Source: Anaerolineae bacterium
Lineage (GTDB): Bacteria; Chloroflexota; Anaerolineae; 4572-78; J111
NCBI GenBank assembly: GCA_020433805.1
Contig: JAGRBZ010000020.1
Location: 1-42,450, forward strand
DNA length: 42,450 bases
Direction: 5' to 3'
Below are positions 7,422 through 16,303 of this stretch, piece by piece. The first letter of the stretch is position 1; every line of letters starts with the position of its first letter. The notes beneath the pieces were generated by a model. The model did no database searches and was not told the DNA's origin. It was given only the letters and a program-made list of their open reading frames with translations. The position numbers and the translations under genes are program-made.

Positions 7422-10073
7422 TTACGAAGTAGCTTGTGTGGATAGGTGGGGCTCAAGAAGCTGAATAACGCCGGTACTGCCGTCGACAAGCACTTTGTCG
7501 CCGGTTTGAAAGCGCTGTGTGGCTTCGGGGATATTGGCCACAGCCGGTAAACCGTATTCCCGGGCAATCACGGAGCCGTGCGATAACAACCCGCCGGTTT
7601 CCACGATTAAGCCCGCAGCCGAACTCAAAAGAGCCAACCACGCCGGATCGGTTGAGGGCATAACCAGAATGACATCCTCTTGCATGTGTTGGAAATCAGT
7701 GGGCTGGCGAACCACGACAACGGTACCTCGCGCTTGACCGGGACTTACCGGAAGCCCAACTATGACGTCGGCGGTTGAGTTTGACTTACCAACCACGCTA
7801 CCTCCAAATTGGATCGAAGCAATTTCCGTGTCTTTGATAACAAAGGGGACATTGGTTTGGGCATAAATTTCGTAGGTCGCTTTACGCGCTTGGATAATGG
7901 ACGTGAGCGTTACGGCCATATCGGCCTTGATTCTTAAAGTGCGCTCGATTTCTTCTATGGTTAACCAAAAAATGTCTTCAGAATTTTCCAACCAACCGTT
8001 TTTAACCCAAATTTGGCCCAGTGTCAGGTGCCAATGTCTTACTGCGGTCATAAAGTAAGCCAGGCTTTTTTGAAGGGTATCCTGTTTTTGTAATAAAGCA
8101 GCTAAGCGTTTGATTATTGGTTTGGCTAACCATTTACGCCAGAAAGCTGTTTTTCGCAATCTCTTCGAAGCTTTCACGTTATCGAAATCGGACAAGGTCT
8201 TGTTATTCGTGTAGTAAAGAATGCGCTCAAGAAGTGAATTCGGCGCTTCCCCATAGCGTGGGTGAGCAGGGTCAGCATCGAAGTCGGCGCGCCGGCCGAA
8301 CCTATCTAGAAGTTTATCAAAACGCTCTTTGAATTCGGGGGGTAAATGCTCAAGCTCGAGCGTATTTTCGAGAGAAGGAGGAGAGTTTAAGACGTTTTGT
8401 GAGGGATAGGAGCTTAGTAATTGGCTGAGCGAAACCAGATGTTGATGAAGTTGATCTTGCTCTAAATGAGCTTGTTCGGCAGCCAGAACTGTTATGTCAG
8501 AAACTGGTGTCTGGCTGGAAGGTGCTAAAAATCTGCTGCCCAGCCCTGTATGCATCACCTGCCCCAGCGCCAATTTAAGGTGGTTTATTCTGATCTGGCC
8601 GTAGAGTTGAATTTGTCGACGCAGTTGGGCGAGCAATTGATCGGGCGAGGCATCGGGCGTTGGTGTTTGAAACGCGGCCCTGTCCTCAAATATCTGCTGT
8701 AAGTGAGGCAGTTCCTCGGTAGCCAGACGCATCTGTTTAAAGATAGTACGATAAATAGACCGAACGGTCCAGGCTGTTTTTCCATCGATGGTGAATACGG
8801 TGGGCGTTATCGAGGTTTTCGAGTCGCCCAGAAAATTGAGGAATGGACCCGAGGTTATACCGAGTTGAGTCAACATTGATTTGAGTAAGGTTAAGTTGAG
8901 ATAGGGTCGCCCCAAAATTAGTTTTTCATAAGGGTATATCTGATCAATCGTAAACCCTAATTCTTTAAAGAAACGGGTTATCTGGGGCTGAGCGCTTTCT
9001 AAAAACGCATCAAAAAGAGGAGAGGGCAACTCCGGCAGGCTTTGTGGATAGCCGTTGCGGCTCCATTCCATATTTTGCGTTGGCTCAGCCTGATACGTAG
9101 TGGTGACCGGTCGCGTTTGTAAAATTGAGAAGATGTCGTCGTGATAGGCCCACTCCACATCTTGCGGTTCGCCCATCAATGCTTCAATCTGCTCGAGTTG
9201 ATAAGCCAAGGCTGTTATCTGTTTGTGAGATAGGGGTCTTTCGATTTCATTGTCTATCTCTGTTACAGCTCCGTTAGTCGAGGCGGCGTCGTTGCCGGGA
9301 TGATACTCTAGCAGGGGATAGTCGGGCGGTTGTATGGCAATTTTATAAAAGTGAGGCTGGGCTTTACCGGAAACCAAGGCATTGCCTAAACCCCACGTTG
9401 CCTCAATAACCATTTCGTCGCGGGCACCGGTTAGGGGATTAATCGTGAAGGCGACCCCGGCACATTCGGGGGAGAGCATCGGTTGAATGAGAAGAGCGAC
9501 ACGAATACTCTGAATGGATAACCCATGAACCTGGCGGTATTTTACAGCAGGGCCACTCAAAGCCGACGCCCAGCAGCGGGTGATGGCAATATTCAGAGCG
9601 CTTCGAGGTACGCCTAATTCGGTTAGATGCATTCCGGCAAAAGAGTGATCGCGCTGGTCTTCATCGATAACAGAGGAACGTACGGCAAAGTTATTGATGT
9701 CAGAATGGAATTTAAGCTGTAAATTCGTGGCTAACTCCGTAGCCAGTTCTTTAACCAATGGCTTGAGTTTTAGGGAGTCGGACAGCCAATTGAGCGCTTC
9801 AGCCGTGACGGCAATATCAGGCGAGCCGGCCCACAAAGGGGTAAGTTTACTGGCGACGATTTGGGCTTCGAAGAATTTTGTAGTTAAGACCAGCCCCGCT
9901 GGAACGGTAAGCCCGTATTTTCTCAGTTGGGCCAAACGAAACGCTTTCCCTCCCACCAAAGCCAGGTCAGAACCTTCTATATGATCAAGATCGAGTATCA
10001 GACGTTTCGATATGATAGGGGTAGGTGATACCGGAGAGGAAAACGTTTGGTGTGATTCGCTTAACTCATTCAT
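7422..10073 (-). CDS. PEP-utilising/ATP-grasp enzyme with rifampicin phosphotransferase-like architecture
   Basis: The N-terminal part, about 35-335, is a pyruvate-phosphate-dikinase-type ATP-binding domain (LVGGKAFRLAQLRKYG, FAVRSSVIDEDQRDHSF, ECAGVAFTINPLTG, DVEWAYHDD, LQTRPVTT). A long helical middle of about 400 residues resembles no motif I know. The C-terminal swivelling domain has the phosphorylatable His832 in GGLLSHGSVIAREYGLPAV. The PEP/pyruvate TIM barrel of true PEP synthase is absent. The order (ATP domain, acceptor domain, His domain) and the 883-residue length match rifampicin phosphotransferase, which transfers the beta-phosphate of ATP to its acceptor. The acceptor here is unknown. 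The ATG overlaps the end of the upstream membrane-protein gene by 8 bases with no obvious ribosome site of its own, so translation is probably coupled. Confidence 0.85.
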   Translation of the reverse strand: MNELSESHQTFSSPVSPTPIISKRLILDLDHIEGSDLALVGGKAFRLAQLRKYGLTVPAGLVLTTKFFEAQIVASKLTPLWAGSPDIAVTAEALNWLSDSLKLKPLVKELATELATNLQLKFHSDINNFAVRSSVIDEDQRDHSFAGMHLTELGVPRSALNIAITRCWASALSGPAVKYRQVHGLSIQSIRVALLIQPMLSPECAGVAFTINPLTGARDEMVIEATWGLGNALVSGKAQPHFYKIAIQPPDYPLLEYHPGNDAASTNGAVTEIDNEIERPLSHKQITALAYQLEQIEALMGEPQDVEWAYHDDIFSILQTRPVTTTYQAEPTQNMEWSRNGYPQSLPELPSPLFDAFLESAQPQITRFFKELGFTIDQIYPYEKLILGRPYLNLTLLKSMLTQLGITSGPFLNFLGDSKTSITPTVFTIDGKTAWTVRSIYRTIFKQMRLATEELPHLQQIFEDRAAFQTPTPDASPDQLLAQLRRQIQLYGQIRINHLKLALGQVMHTGLGSRFLAPSSQTPVSDITVLAAEQAHLEQDQLHQHLVSLSQLLSSYPSQNVLNSPPSLENTLELEHLPPEFKERFDKLLDRFGRRADFDADPAHPRYGEAPNSLLERILYYTNNKTLSDFDNVKASKRLRKTAFWRKWLAKPIIKRLAALLQKQDTLQKSLAYFMTAVRHWHLTLGQIWVKNGWLENSEDIFWLTIEEIERTLRIKADMAVTLTSIIQARKATYEIYAQTNVPFVIKDTEIASIQFGGSVVGKSNSTADVIVGLPVSPGQARGTVVVVRQPTDFQHMQEDVILVMPSTDPAWLALLSSAAGLIVETGGLLSHGSVIAREYGLPAVANIPEATQRFQTGDKVLVDGSTGVIQLLEPHLSTQATS

Positions 10074-10836
10074 TGTTGTTTGCGGTACTGTAAAAACCGG
10101 ACTGGCTGGCTAGGGTGAGCAAAACGATCATACCGGATATGCCGCCTGTACAGATCATCGTTGAGTAGTTGGGAGGACTCAGAATTAGGCTAAAAGTAGA
10201 ACCTATGAGCAGTATTGCTAGTCCTAATAAAATACTACCATAAAATCCTACCATTGACTTTAAAAAAAGTGTAACCGTAATTGAGAAACCTAGCAAGCCC
10301 ATCGTTATAAAGCTGATGGTAACAAGTAAATCAAGATATTGAATAATGCTTAAATCTTCCAGCGTGATCTGGCCGCCCAAGAGCAGGGCCAGCCATTCTC
10401 CGGCAGAAATAATACCTCCGCTGAAAAGAATAAAGGATATTCCTATCCAAAAGGCGATGACGAGTTTGAGTGTTATCGGCCTTGGGAGGGCTTGAGCCGT
10501 AACTTTGGATTGAGAAGCGCTTTTTTTACGGCGGGTTTGGCCCTTGTAAATCGGCGTTGGGGTCGATGGGAACGCTTCTAAATGCTCAAGTAATTTCTGT
10601 TTGGCCCACCGGTTTTGAGGGTTGATGATAACCAGATTTTCCAAACAGACGCGTTTATCGTCTACTCGGTCGAAAACTTGATAGAGCCAATACCAGGCCG
10701 TTTCATTAGTTTGGTCTTGCTCAACGACATCCAAAAGTAAAAAACGAGCCTGATCAACCTCTCCGGCTTTGGCTGCGCTAATGCCTTGTTGTAGCCACTC
10801 TTGTAATTGGTTTGGGAGGGACAAATGGGTCACCAT
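10066..10836 (-). CDS. Membrane protein with TPR-like N-terminal domain, function unknown
   Basis: I do not recognise a specific family. Residues about 8-95 look like two or three TPR-type helical pairs (GISAAKAGEVDQARFLLLDVV, shortened in meaning to an A/L-rich helix, then ETAWYWLYQVF and ENLVIINPQNRWAKQKLLEHL split over two helices). A basic linker (TRRKKSASQSK) leads into about four membrane segments between residues 130 and 250. The soluble N-terminus is likely cytoplasmic by the positive-inside rule. The stop lies inside the start region of the downstream PEP-utilising enzyme (8-base overlap), which suggests that the two proteins are made together and may act together at the membrane. 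A candidate promoter lies about 100 bases upstream. Confidence 0.75.
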   Translation of the reverse strand: MVTHLSLPNQLQEWLQQGISAAKAGEVDQARFLLLDVVEQDQTNETAWYWLYQVFDRVDDKRVCLENLVIINPQNRWAKQKLLEHLEAFPSTPTPIYKGQTRRKKSASQSKVTAQALPRPITLKLVIAFWIGISFILFSGGIISAGEWLALLLGGQITLEDLSIIQYLDLLVTISFITMGLLGFSITVTLFLKSMVGFYGSILLGLAILLIGSTFSLILSPPNYSTMICTGGISGMIVLLTLASQSGFYSTANNNE

Positions 10837-10937
10837 AGTCTGTTGGTGAGTTGTTTATCGCATAAATTCGCTGTTTATCAACATCTAAGTCATTCAGCGA
10901 AATGGGTTTTGGTTTACATAGTAATTCTAAGTATTAA

Positions 10938-10966
10938 ATTTTAGCATTTTAGAGCTTGATATACAA
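10938..10966 (-). promoter_or_regulatory. Candidate sigma-70-type promoter for the 10836-7422 gene pair
   Basis: On the minus strand there is a -35-like TTGTAT (10966-10961), a 17-base spacer and a -10-like TAAAAT (10943-10938). Transcription would begin about 95 bases before the start of the membrane protein. The match is fair in an AT-rich gap, so this is a suggestion only. Confidence 0.35.
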
Positions 10967-11008
10967 GTAATAAATGGTGGGGAAGATATCCTATTGAAGG
11001 GGCATTAT

Positions 11009-11045
11009 CAAAAAAAACGGCCTGGATAATTAATCCAAGCCGTTT
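11009..11045 (-). terminator. Rho-independent terminator after the helix-turn-helix gene
   Basis: Read on the minus strand, the stem AAACGGC-TGGAT / ATCCA-GCCGTTT with one internal mismatch and a 5-base loop is followed by a run of T. It starts about 28 bases after the stop of the helix-turn-helix gene and separates it from the next unit. Confidence 0.82.
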
Positions 11046-11073
11046 CTAATCGGTTATTGGTGATAAAGTGATT

Positions 11074-11289
11074 TCAGACGAGATCCATCGTTTCAATTCG
11101 GGAGTCATCTAAAACCTGTACGAGATCATCACGGCGAATACGCCAACTGCGTCCAACCTGCGAGGCAGGAATTACGCCCTGTTTACACCATCGCCAAATT
11201 GTAACGCGGCTAACCCGCAAATAGTTTGCTACTTCTTTTACGGTTAGCACTTCATTTTTTAATGATTGTTCTTTATTTTGCGTTGCCAT
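11074..11289 (-). CDS. Small helix-turn-helix DNA-binding protein (excisionase/MerR-type fold)
   Basis: A 71-residue protein with a single winged-helix DNA-binding domain of the excisionase-like group found in many small regulators. Visible motifs are LTVKEVANYLRVSRVTIWRW (helix-turn-helix), GVIPASQVGRSWRI and the closing helix RRDDLVQVLDD. GGGAG lies about 10 bases before the ATG, and a strong terminator follows the stop. It sits downstream of the NarL-type regulator on the same strand, 160 bases away. No phage or plasmid gene adjoins it, so a chromosomal regulatory role is more likely than excision. Its target is unknown. Confidence 0.85.
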   Translation of the reverse strand: MATQNKEQSLKNEVLTVKEVANYLRVSRVTIWRWCKQGVIPASQVGRSWRIRRDDLVQVLDDSRIETMDLV

Positions 11290-11449
11290 TGTTCTTTATC
11301 TCCCACTTCCCTGTTTCATGAGTATAAAGTAGTTGTCGATTATGTATTACAGTATACTTTAATTCCATGATGATGAACACTGGCAAGCGGATTATTCTAT
11401 CTATATCCAATGGCTAATAATTAGCAGTACATGGCCTAAGCCATTTGGC

Positions 11450-12112
11450 CTATATCTCGGCGAATGATCGTTCAGGGATCAGCTTTGACTGGGTGGCTCG
11501 TACGGAAGCTGCCGTGCGGCTAGTGACCTGTAACTTACTAAGAATGTTACTTACGTGAACTTTAATGGTGCCAATGCTTAAGTTTAAATCGTGAGCTATC
11601 TCTTTATTCGTAAGCCCTTCACTAACCAGCTTTAAAACATCCATCTCACGCTCAGTTAGCTGTGCTGTTTCAGCCTGGATAGCATTGTTTATAGGCTCGT
11701 TTTTGAAGAGATAGGTAACCGCTTTAGGGTGAAGCGGCATTTCACCCTGGCGTACGTGGAGAATAGCATCAAGCAGCGCTTGCCCATCAACCTCTTTTAA
11801 TAAATAGCCATCGGCTCCGGCACTCATTGCTTCAGTAACTTTTTGTTTATCAACGTAGGTGGTCAAAACGATAATTTTTGTTGTTGGAAAGCTCTTCTTT
11901 ATTTTGGTAATCGCTTTCAAACCACCGTCATTCGGCATAAGTAGATCCATAAGAACAATATCAGGGCGTAGAGCTTTAACTTGCTCAAACGCCTGAGGAC
12001 CATCAGCCGCTTCGCCTATAACTTTGATACTTGGCTCGGTGCTGACAATCATTTGAATGCCCTTACGCACCACGGTGTGATCATCTACGATAAGTAATGT
12101 CGTGTGATTCAT
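11450..12112 (-). CDS. NarL/LuxR-family response regulator
   Basis: Two-component output protein. The receiver domain (residues about 4-120) has the acidic pair Asp10/Asp11, the phosphorylation site Asp56 in DIVLMDLLMP, the threonine in IIVLTTYVD and the lysine in YLLKEVD. The C-terminal LuxR-type helix-turn-helix (about 150-210) reads LTEREMDVLKLVSEGLTNKE, then IGTIKVHVSNILSKL. GGGGAGG lies 8 bases before the ATG. The gene follows the large NarX-type kinase on the same strand by 153 bases with no terminator seen between them, so it is the likely phosphorylation partner of that kinase. Its targets are unknown. Confidence 0.95.
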   Translation of the reverse strand: MNHTTLLIVDDHTVVRKGIQMIVSTEPSIKVIGEAADGPQAFEQVKALRPDIVLMDLLMPNDGGLKAITKIKKSFPTTKIIVLTTYVDKQKVTEAMSAGADGYLLKEVDGQALLDAILHVRQGEMPLHPKAVTYLFKNEPINNAIQAETAQLTEREMDVLKLVSEGLTNKEIAHDLNLSIGTIKVHVSNILSKLQVTSRTAASVRATQSKLIPERSFAEI

Positions 12113-12265
12113 GATAAATTCCTCCCCGAATTTGATAGATCTAGAATACTTGGATTACTGAACGCCGAATTTAGAGATTTCTAATTCGCTCTCTCCATTA
12201 CTAAAATACACTATTTTCTTAGTTTGTTCGTTAAAATTAACTTAAAAACTAGTTTGAATTTCTGG

Positions 12266-15200
12266 TTAATCCGGGCTAACCGGTATTCTTACCATAATAT
12301 GGGTGCCTTGGCCCGGTTGTGATTGCGGTATAACATAGCCATTTAGCAATTCTGCGCGCTCTATTACACTTCGCAAGCCAAATGTCTCTGTTTGTTCAAA
12401 AAGTATTAAGTCAAAACCTGCGCCGTTATCTTTGACAGATAATAAAATATCAGAGTTTTCCTGAGTGAGTAGTAACTCCGCACGCGTAGCATGGGCGTGC
12501 TTAATAACGTTCCACAACGTCTCCCTGGCAATATAATAAAGTTCATCTTGCTGTACTAGCGTTAGCGGTGTCATTAAATTCGCTTGAAAATCGATTATCA
12601 GTTCATATTGATGACTGAGTTGTTCGCAATGCTCTGCTAAAGCGCTGACTAAATCTTTCTCGCGTAGCGGAGCTGGATGTAATCGATACAGTTGTTCGCG
12701 CATTTCTGTTAGCCCGCTTTTTGACAAAGCGTGGATATACTCTATCGGACCGCGCGATTTAACATCGGTATCGTCGTCAAGAAATTTCAAGGCCGTTTCG
12801 GCAGCCAGCCCGATACTGTAAATCGATTGTGTTACCGAGTCGTGCAGCCCCCGGGCTAATCGTTGTCGTTCTTGTTGAATAGCCAACTGTTGATTAAAAC
12901 GATGCAAGTGAGCATTTTCTATACCGAGTGCTGCCTGGCTGGCAAAGGCGCTTACCATATGCAGATCGTGTTCTTCAAAGTCTTCGTCGCGCCATAACAA
13001 TAATATCCCCAATTTTTTGTGATGAATGATGAGAGGCGCACAGATAAGTGTACTCGTCTTGGGAAGCTTCAAAGCACTCCGGATAGATCTTGTCGACCGT
13101 TCATCATAAATTAAGGGGCTAACCTGAAGTTGTTGCTGAGACAAAGCTGTCTCAATTAACGATCCCGAGTTGAATAGCTGTCGGTTATTGGTTGTAGACA
13201 GTTCGATTATTTTCGGTGTGATACTCTCCGCTTCTTGGGTATCATTATCTAGTATAATAACCACTACCCCTTTGGCATTCATCAAGCTTTTTGCTCGATG
13301 TACAATGGCCTCAAGTAACCCTTCCTGATTCGAGCGACTTACGAGCGTTTGTGTATTTTCTAGAAGCGCATGCATTTCTTCCCACAGCCGTGCTTGGCCC
13401 GCAGCTAACTCCTCGGCAACTTTCTTCCGGTCGCTGATATCAATCGTGCTAAAGCAAACGCCGGCCACGTTGCTGTTATCATCGACTACCGGGTCATAAT
13501 GACATTCAAGCCAATAGTCCGAATTCCTTATTCTTATTTTATACTCATGTTGGGTCGATTCGCCTCGCAAAGCTCTGTCAAAATGGTGGCAAATTGTGTC
13601 AATATCTCTGTCAGGAGCAATTTGGAGAAAATTATCGCCAACTGAAGCGGTTTTATGGGTTAATAATTGCAAGCCATAACGGGCTGATTTATTAAGCGAG
13701 CGAATAATATGATTTTTATCGAGCAAAATAAATGTTTGCAAACTGTTGTCAAAAATAGCCTTAAGATTAGCTTCAGACTCTTTTAGGGCGACTTCCGTAC
13801 GCTGACGCTCGGTGATTTCGCGCTGCGCTTGTTCAAACAGTCGGGCATTTTCTATGGCAGCGGCGGCCTGGTTGGCTAAAAATTGGGCTAGAGCCATCTC
13901 TTCATAATCAAAACGACGGGCACTTTTTTGTTCGACGGCGACCACCACACCCAGCAGTTGGTTTTGATATTCCATAGCAAAAACCACAACTGCCTTTGCT
14001 TCAATAGCTTTCATATAAGCTAGATCGCCCTTTGAGAGACTCTGATTGCTATTCATCTGTTCCGACCGCCGGCTTAGAAGAACACGCTTAATAATCGGAT
14101 AATTGGCTACACTTTGAGCCTCATTGGTTAGCGCGTTTGCTTGGAAAAAATTGTAACTGGCTCCTATGGAAATCGTATTCGCTTGATGGTTCCAATCATA
14201 AATAATACAACTTTGCACGTTAATTAAATTTGTCATCTCGATAGAGACGGTTTCAAGCACAAAGTGTGATTCGCGGCTAAAAGCCAATATTGCTCCGGTA
14301 TTTTGTAGCGCTAACAATTTTTGATTCGTATATGAAAGTGCTTGTTCAGCCAACTTGCGCTCTGATAACTCTTGTTGAACCTGTTCATAGAGCTGCGCAT
14401 TTCCAATAGCAATGGCTGCCGCCTGAGCAAAGGCCTGAAGCTGTTTTAGGTTATCAGGCTTAAACTTTCCGGTTGTATCGGCTACTAATCTAAGTATGCC
14501 CACTACCCGATCACCTAAATTTAGGGGTAGCCCAATAAATGATTGGATCCATTCAAACTCTGGAACAATAACCCACTGCGGATGTTTGTGGGTGTCGGTG
14601 ATAACCATCGGTTGTTTACTACGGAAAATAGTTTTATCTACAGGAAAATTACTGATATAATGCGTCGATAAAATGTCTGAGTTTTCATTTCCATATTTTT
14701 CGTAATCTTGCCAGCGCCCAATGCGTAAATTGTTATTCTCTAATAACGCGATGTCAGCAGCATCGTAAGCAACAATTTTTTGAACTTGCATGAGAATCTC
14801 ATGCAGTACATCTTCCAACTTTGTTGGCGAGGAGAGTGCTAGAAAGACGTTGGCTAATGTTTCACTTACGAGACGCTGTTCGCGTTCGGCCTTTAAAAGC
14901 TGTCTGCGTTCAGCCTCAATTTGTTTGCGTTTCGTTATTTCAAAGGATGTGCCTAAAACGGCTGGTTTTCCTTCATATTCTATAAGCCCTAACGTCGACT
15001 CAAGCCAGTGCTCGGTTCCGTCTTTGGTTATGATTTTTAGCTCATAGCGAGAAACAATAGCATCTCCTTCTTGTCTCGCTCTACCGCGATCTTTAACCAA
15101 TTGTCGATAGTCGGGGTGAATAATGTCCCAAAAGTTCATCGACAATAGCTCGCTTTGCGTATACCCTGTAACAAGCTCTGCCTGACGGTTGACGTAACAG

Positions 15201-16186
15201 GTTTTATCGCCTTGAAAAATAAAAACGGCAGCCGTCATGGTTTCAGCAAGGGTGCGGAATTTTTCCTCGCTCGCTTTTAATCGTATTTCACTCTGTTTCT
15301 TGTGGCTAACATCACGGATGATGGCTTGAATAGCGGCTTGGCCTTGATAGGTAATAGGTACAGCCGCAACTTCAACATTAAGCGTAGTGCCGTCAGAGCG
15401 AATTACCTTTTGTTCGGTGAGCGTTACCTCAAACCCCTCCGTTCGGGTTTTTTGAATACGTCCCCGAACTGCCTCCAGATCATCCGGATGGACAAATTCA
15501 TAAAGTGACCGACCAATCAATTCCTCCGGGCTATCGAACCCAAAAAGCCTGGCTCCCGATGCATTTACATAGACATATTTGGTATCAACATGAATAGCAA
15601 TACTATCGAAGGAAAGCTCAACAAGTCGGCGATAGGCATGCTCACTATCTTGTAACGTTTTTTCTATGGCCTCTTGTTCGGCTCGGGTCTCTTGAAGCTC
15701 TTGGTAAATTTTGGCATTGGCTATCGCGATAGCCGCTTGTCCGCCCAGTATGTCCAAAACCTCGAACATTTCCGAAGATGCCGATAAATACTCCAGATAC
15801 AAAAGACCTTGTAACTGTTGTGAGTCTAAAAGAGGATAGATTATAAATGAAGGAACACCCTCAGATGAGGATTTTTTTTCCAAGAAAGTTTTTTGTGAGG
15901 CCTTTGTCAAAACAACTTTCTCTTGTGAGCGAATAGCTCTTTCGAAAAATGCAAACGATACCGGCAGATCGTTGTCGCTAAACGTGGATAGTATAACTTT
16001 TACGTCATCCTCTTCTATCACACTTTTTGCTGCGATGCGCCATTGGCCATGATTTTCTAGTAAAACCATCGCCATAGATGCCTTTGTCTGCCGGAGTATA
16101 ATTTTTGTAAACGATTTCAATAAAGACGGTAGTTCTATTTCTTTAGAAATCGTTTGAGAAGCCCGTATTATAGCTGGGTAATCCAC
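12266..16186 (-). CDS. Large cytosolic hybrid-sensor histidine kinase with four GAF and three PAS domains (NarX/LiaS-type HisKA_3)
   Basis: Sensor kinase of 1306 residues with no membrane segment. In order I see GAF (about 5-170), PAS (190-305), PAS (310-430), GAF (450-610), GAF (630-790), PAS (810-930), GAF (945-1095), a HisKA_3 dimerisation domain with the phosphorylation site near His1115 (LARGLHDSVTQSIYSIG), and a C-terminal ATPase (ETLWNVIKHAHA, VKDNGAGFD). HisKA_3 kinases pair with NarL-type regulators, which fits the regulator gene 153 bases downstream. I choose the GTG at 16186: GAGGAGAG lies 6 bases upstream. An in-frame TTG at 16228 falls inside the terminator hairpin of the preceding gene and is unlikely. 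The seven sensor domains suggest integration of several intracellular signals, but no ligand can be named. Confidence 0.93.
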   Translation of the reverse strand: MDYPAIIRASQTISKEIELPSLLKSFTKIILRQTKASMAMVLLENHGQWRIAAKSVIEEDDVKVILSTFSDNDLPVSFAFFERAIRSQEKVVLTKASQKTFLEKKSSSEGVPSFIIYPLLDSQQLQGLLYLEYLSASSEMFEVLDILGGQAAIAIANAKIYQELQETRAEQEAIEKTLQDSEHAYRRLVELSFDSIAIHVDTKYVYVNASGARLFGFDSPEELIGRSLYEFVHPDDLEAVRGRIQKTRTEGFEVTLTEQKVIRSDGTTLNVEVAAVPITYQGQAAIQAIIRDVSHKKQSEIRLKASEEKFRTLAETMTAAVFIFQGDKTCYVNRQAELVTGYTQSELLSMNFWDIIHPDYRQLVKDRGRARQEGDAIVSRYELKIITKDGTEHWLESTLGLIEYEGKPAVLGTSFEITKRKQIEAERRQLLKAEREQRLVSETLANVFLALSSPTKLEDVLHEILMQVQKIVAYDAADIALLENNNLRIGRWQDYEKYGNENSDILSTHYISNFPVDKTIFRSKQPMVITDTHKHPQWVIVPEFEWIQSFIGLPLNLGDRVVGILRLVADTTGKFKPDNLKQLQAFAQAAAIAIGNAQLYEQVQQELSERKLAEQALSYTNQKLLALQNTGAILAFSRESHFVLETVSIEMTNLINVQSCIIYDWNHQANTISIGASYNFFQANALTNEAQSVANYPIIKRVLLSRRSEQMNSNQSLSKGDLAYMKAIEAKAVVVFAMEYQNQLLGVVVAVEQKSARRFDYEEMALAQFLANQAAAAIENARLFEQAQREITERQRTEVALKESEANLKAIFDNSLQTFILLDKNHIIRSLNKSARYGLQLLTHKTASVGDNFLQIAPDRDIDTICHHFDRALRGESTQHEYKIRIRNSDYWLECHYDPVVDDNSNVAGVCFSTIDISDRKKVAEELAAGQARLWEEMHALLENTQTLVSRSNQEGLLEAIVHRAKSLMNAKGVVVIILDNDTQEAESITPKIIELSTTNNRQLFNSGSLIETALSQQQLQVSPLIYDERSTRSIRSALKLPKTSTLICAPLIIHHKKLGILLLWRDEDFEEHDLHMVSAFASQAALGIENAHLHRFNQQLAIQQERQRLARGLHDSVTQSIYSIGLAAETALKFLDDDTDVKSRGPIEYIHALSKSGLTEMREQLYRLHPAPLREKDLVSALAEHCEQLSHQYELIIDFQANLMTPLTLVQQDELYYIARETLWNVIKHAHATRAELLLTQENSDILLSVKDNGAGFDLILFEQTETFGLRSVIERAELLNGYVIPQSQPGQGTHIMVRIPVSPD

Positions 16187-16210
16187 TGTCGTCTCTCCTC
16201 TCACACAGCA

Positions 16211-16244
16211 AATAAAAGAGCCAGTCAATATTACGACTGGCTCT
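16211..16244 (-). terminator. Rho-independent terminator of the S8 lipoprotein protease gene
   Basis: Perfect 10-bp stem (AGAGCCAGTC / GACTGGCTCT) with an 8-base loop; on the minus strand it is followed by TTTTATTT. It lies 60 bases after the protease stop and just before the ribosome site of the large kinase, so it separates the two transcripts. Confidence 0.88.
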
Positions 16245-16303
16245 ATTATAGCAGAGAAATGGGGTTGTGAAAGTTAAGGTTTAGTTATATTTTTTTACCC
16301 CTT

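Noticed and set aside
7422..10073. Calling the gene a rifampicin-resistance enzyme or PEP synthase outright
   Set aside because: The layout is rifampicin-phosphotransferase-like, but the acceptor domain cannot be matched by eye and the PEP barrel is missing; only the general class is supported.
16187..16228. TTG start for the large kinase
   Set aside because: It lies in the loop and stem of the upstream gene's terminator; the GTG at 16186 has GAGGAGAG at proper distance.
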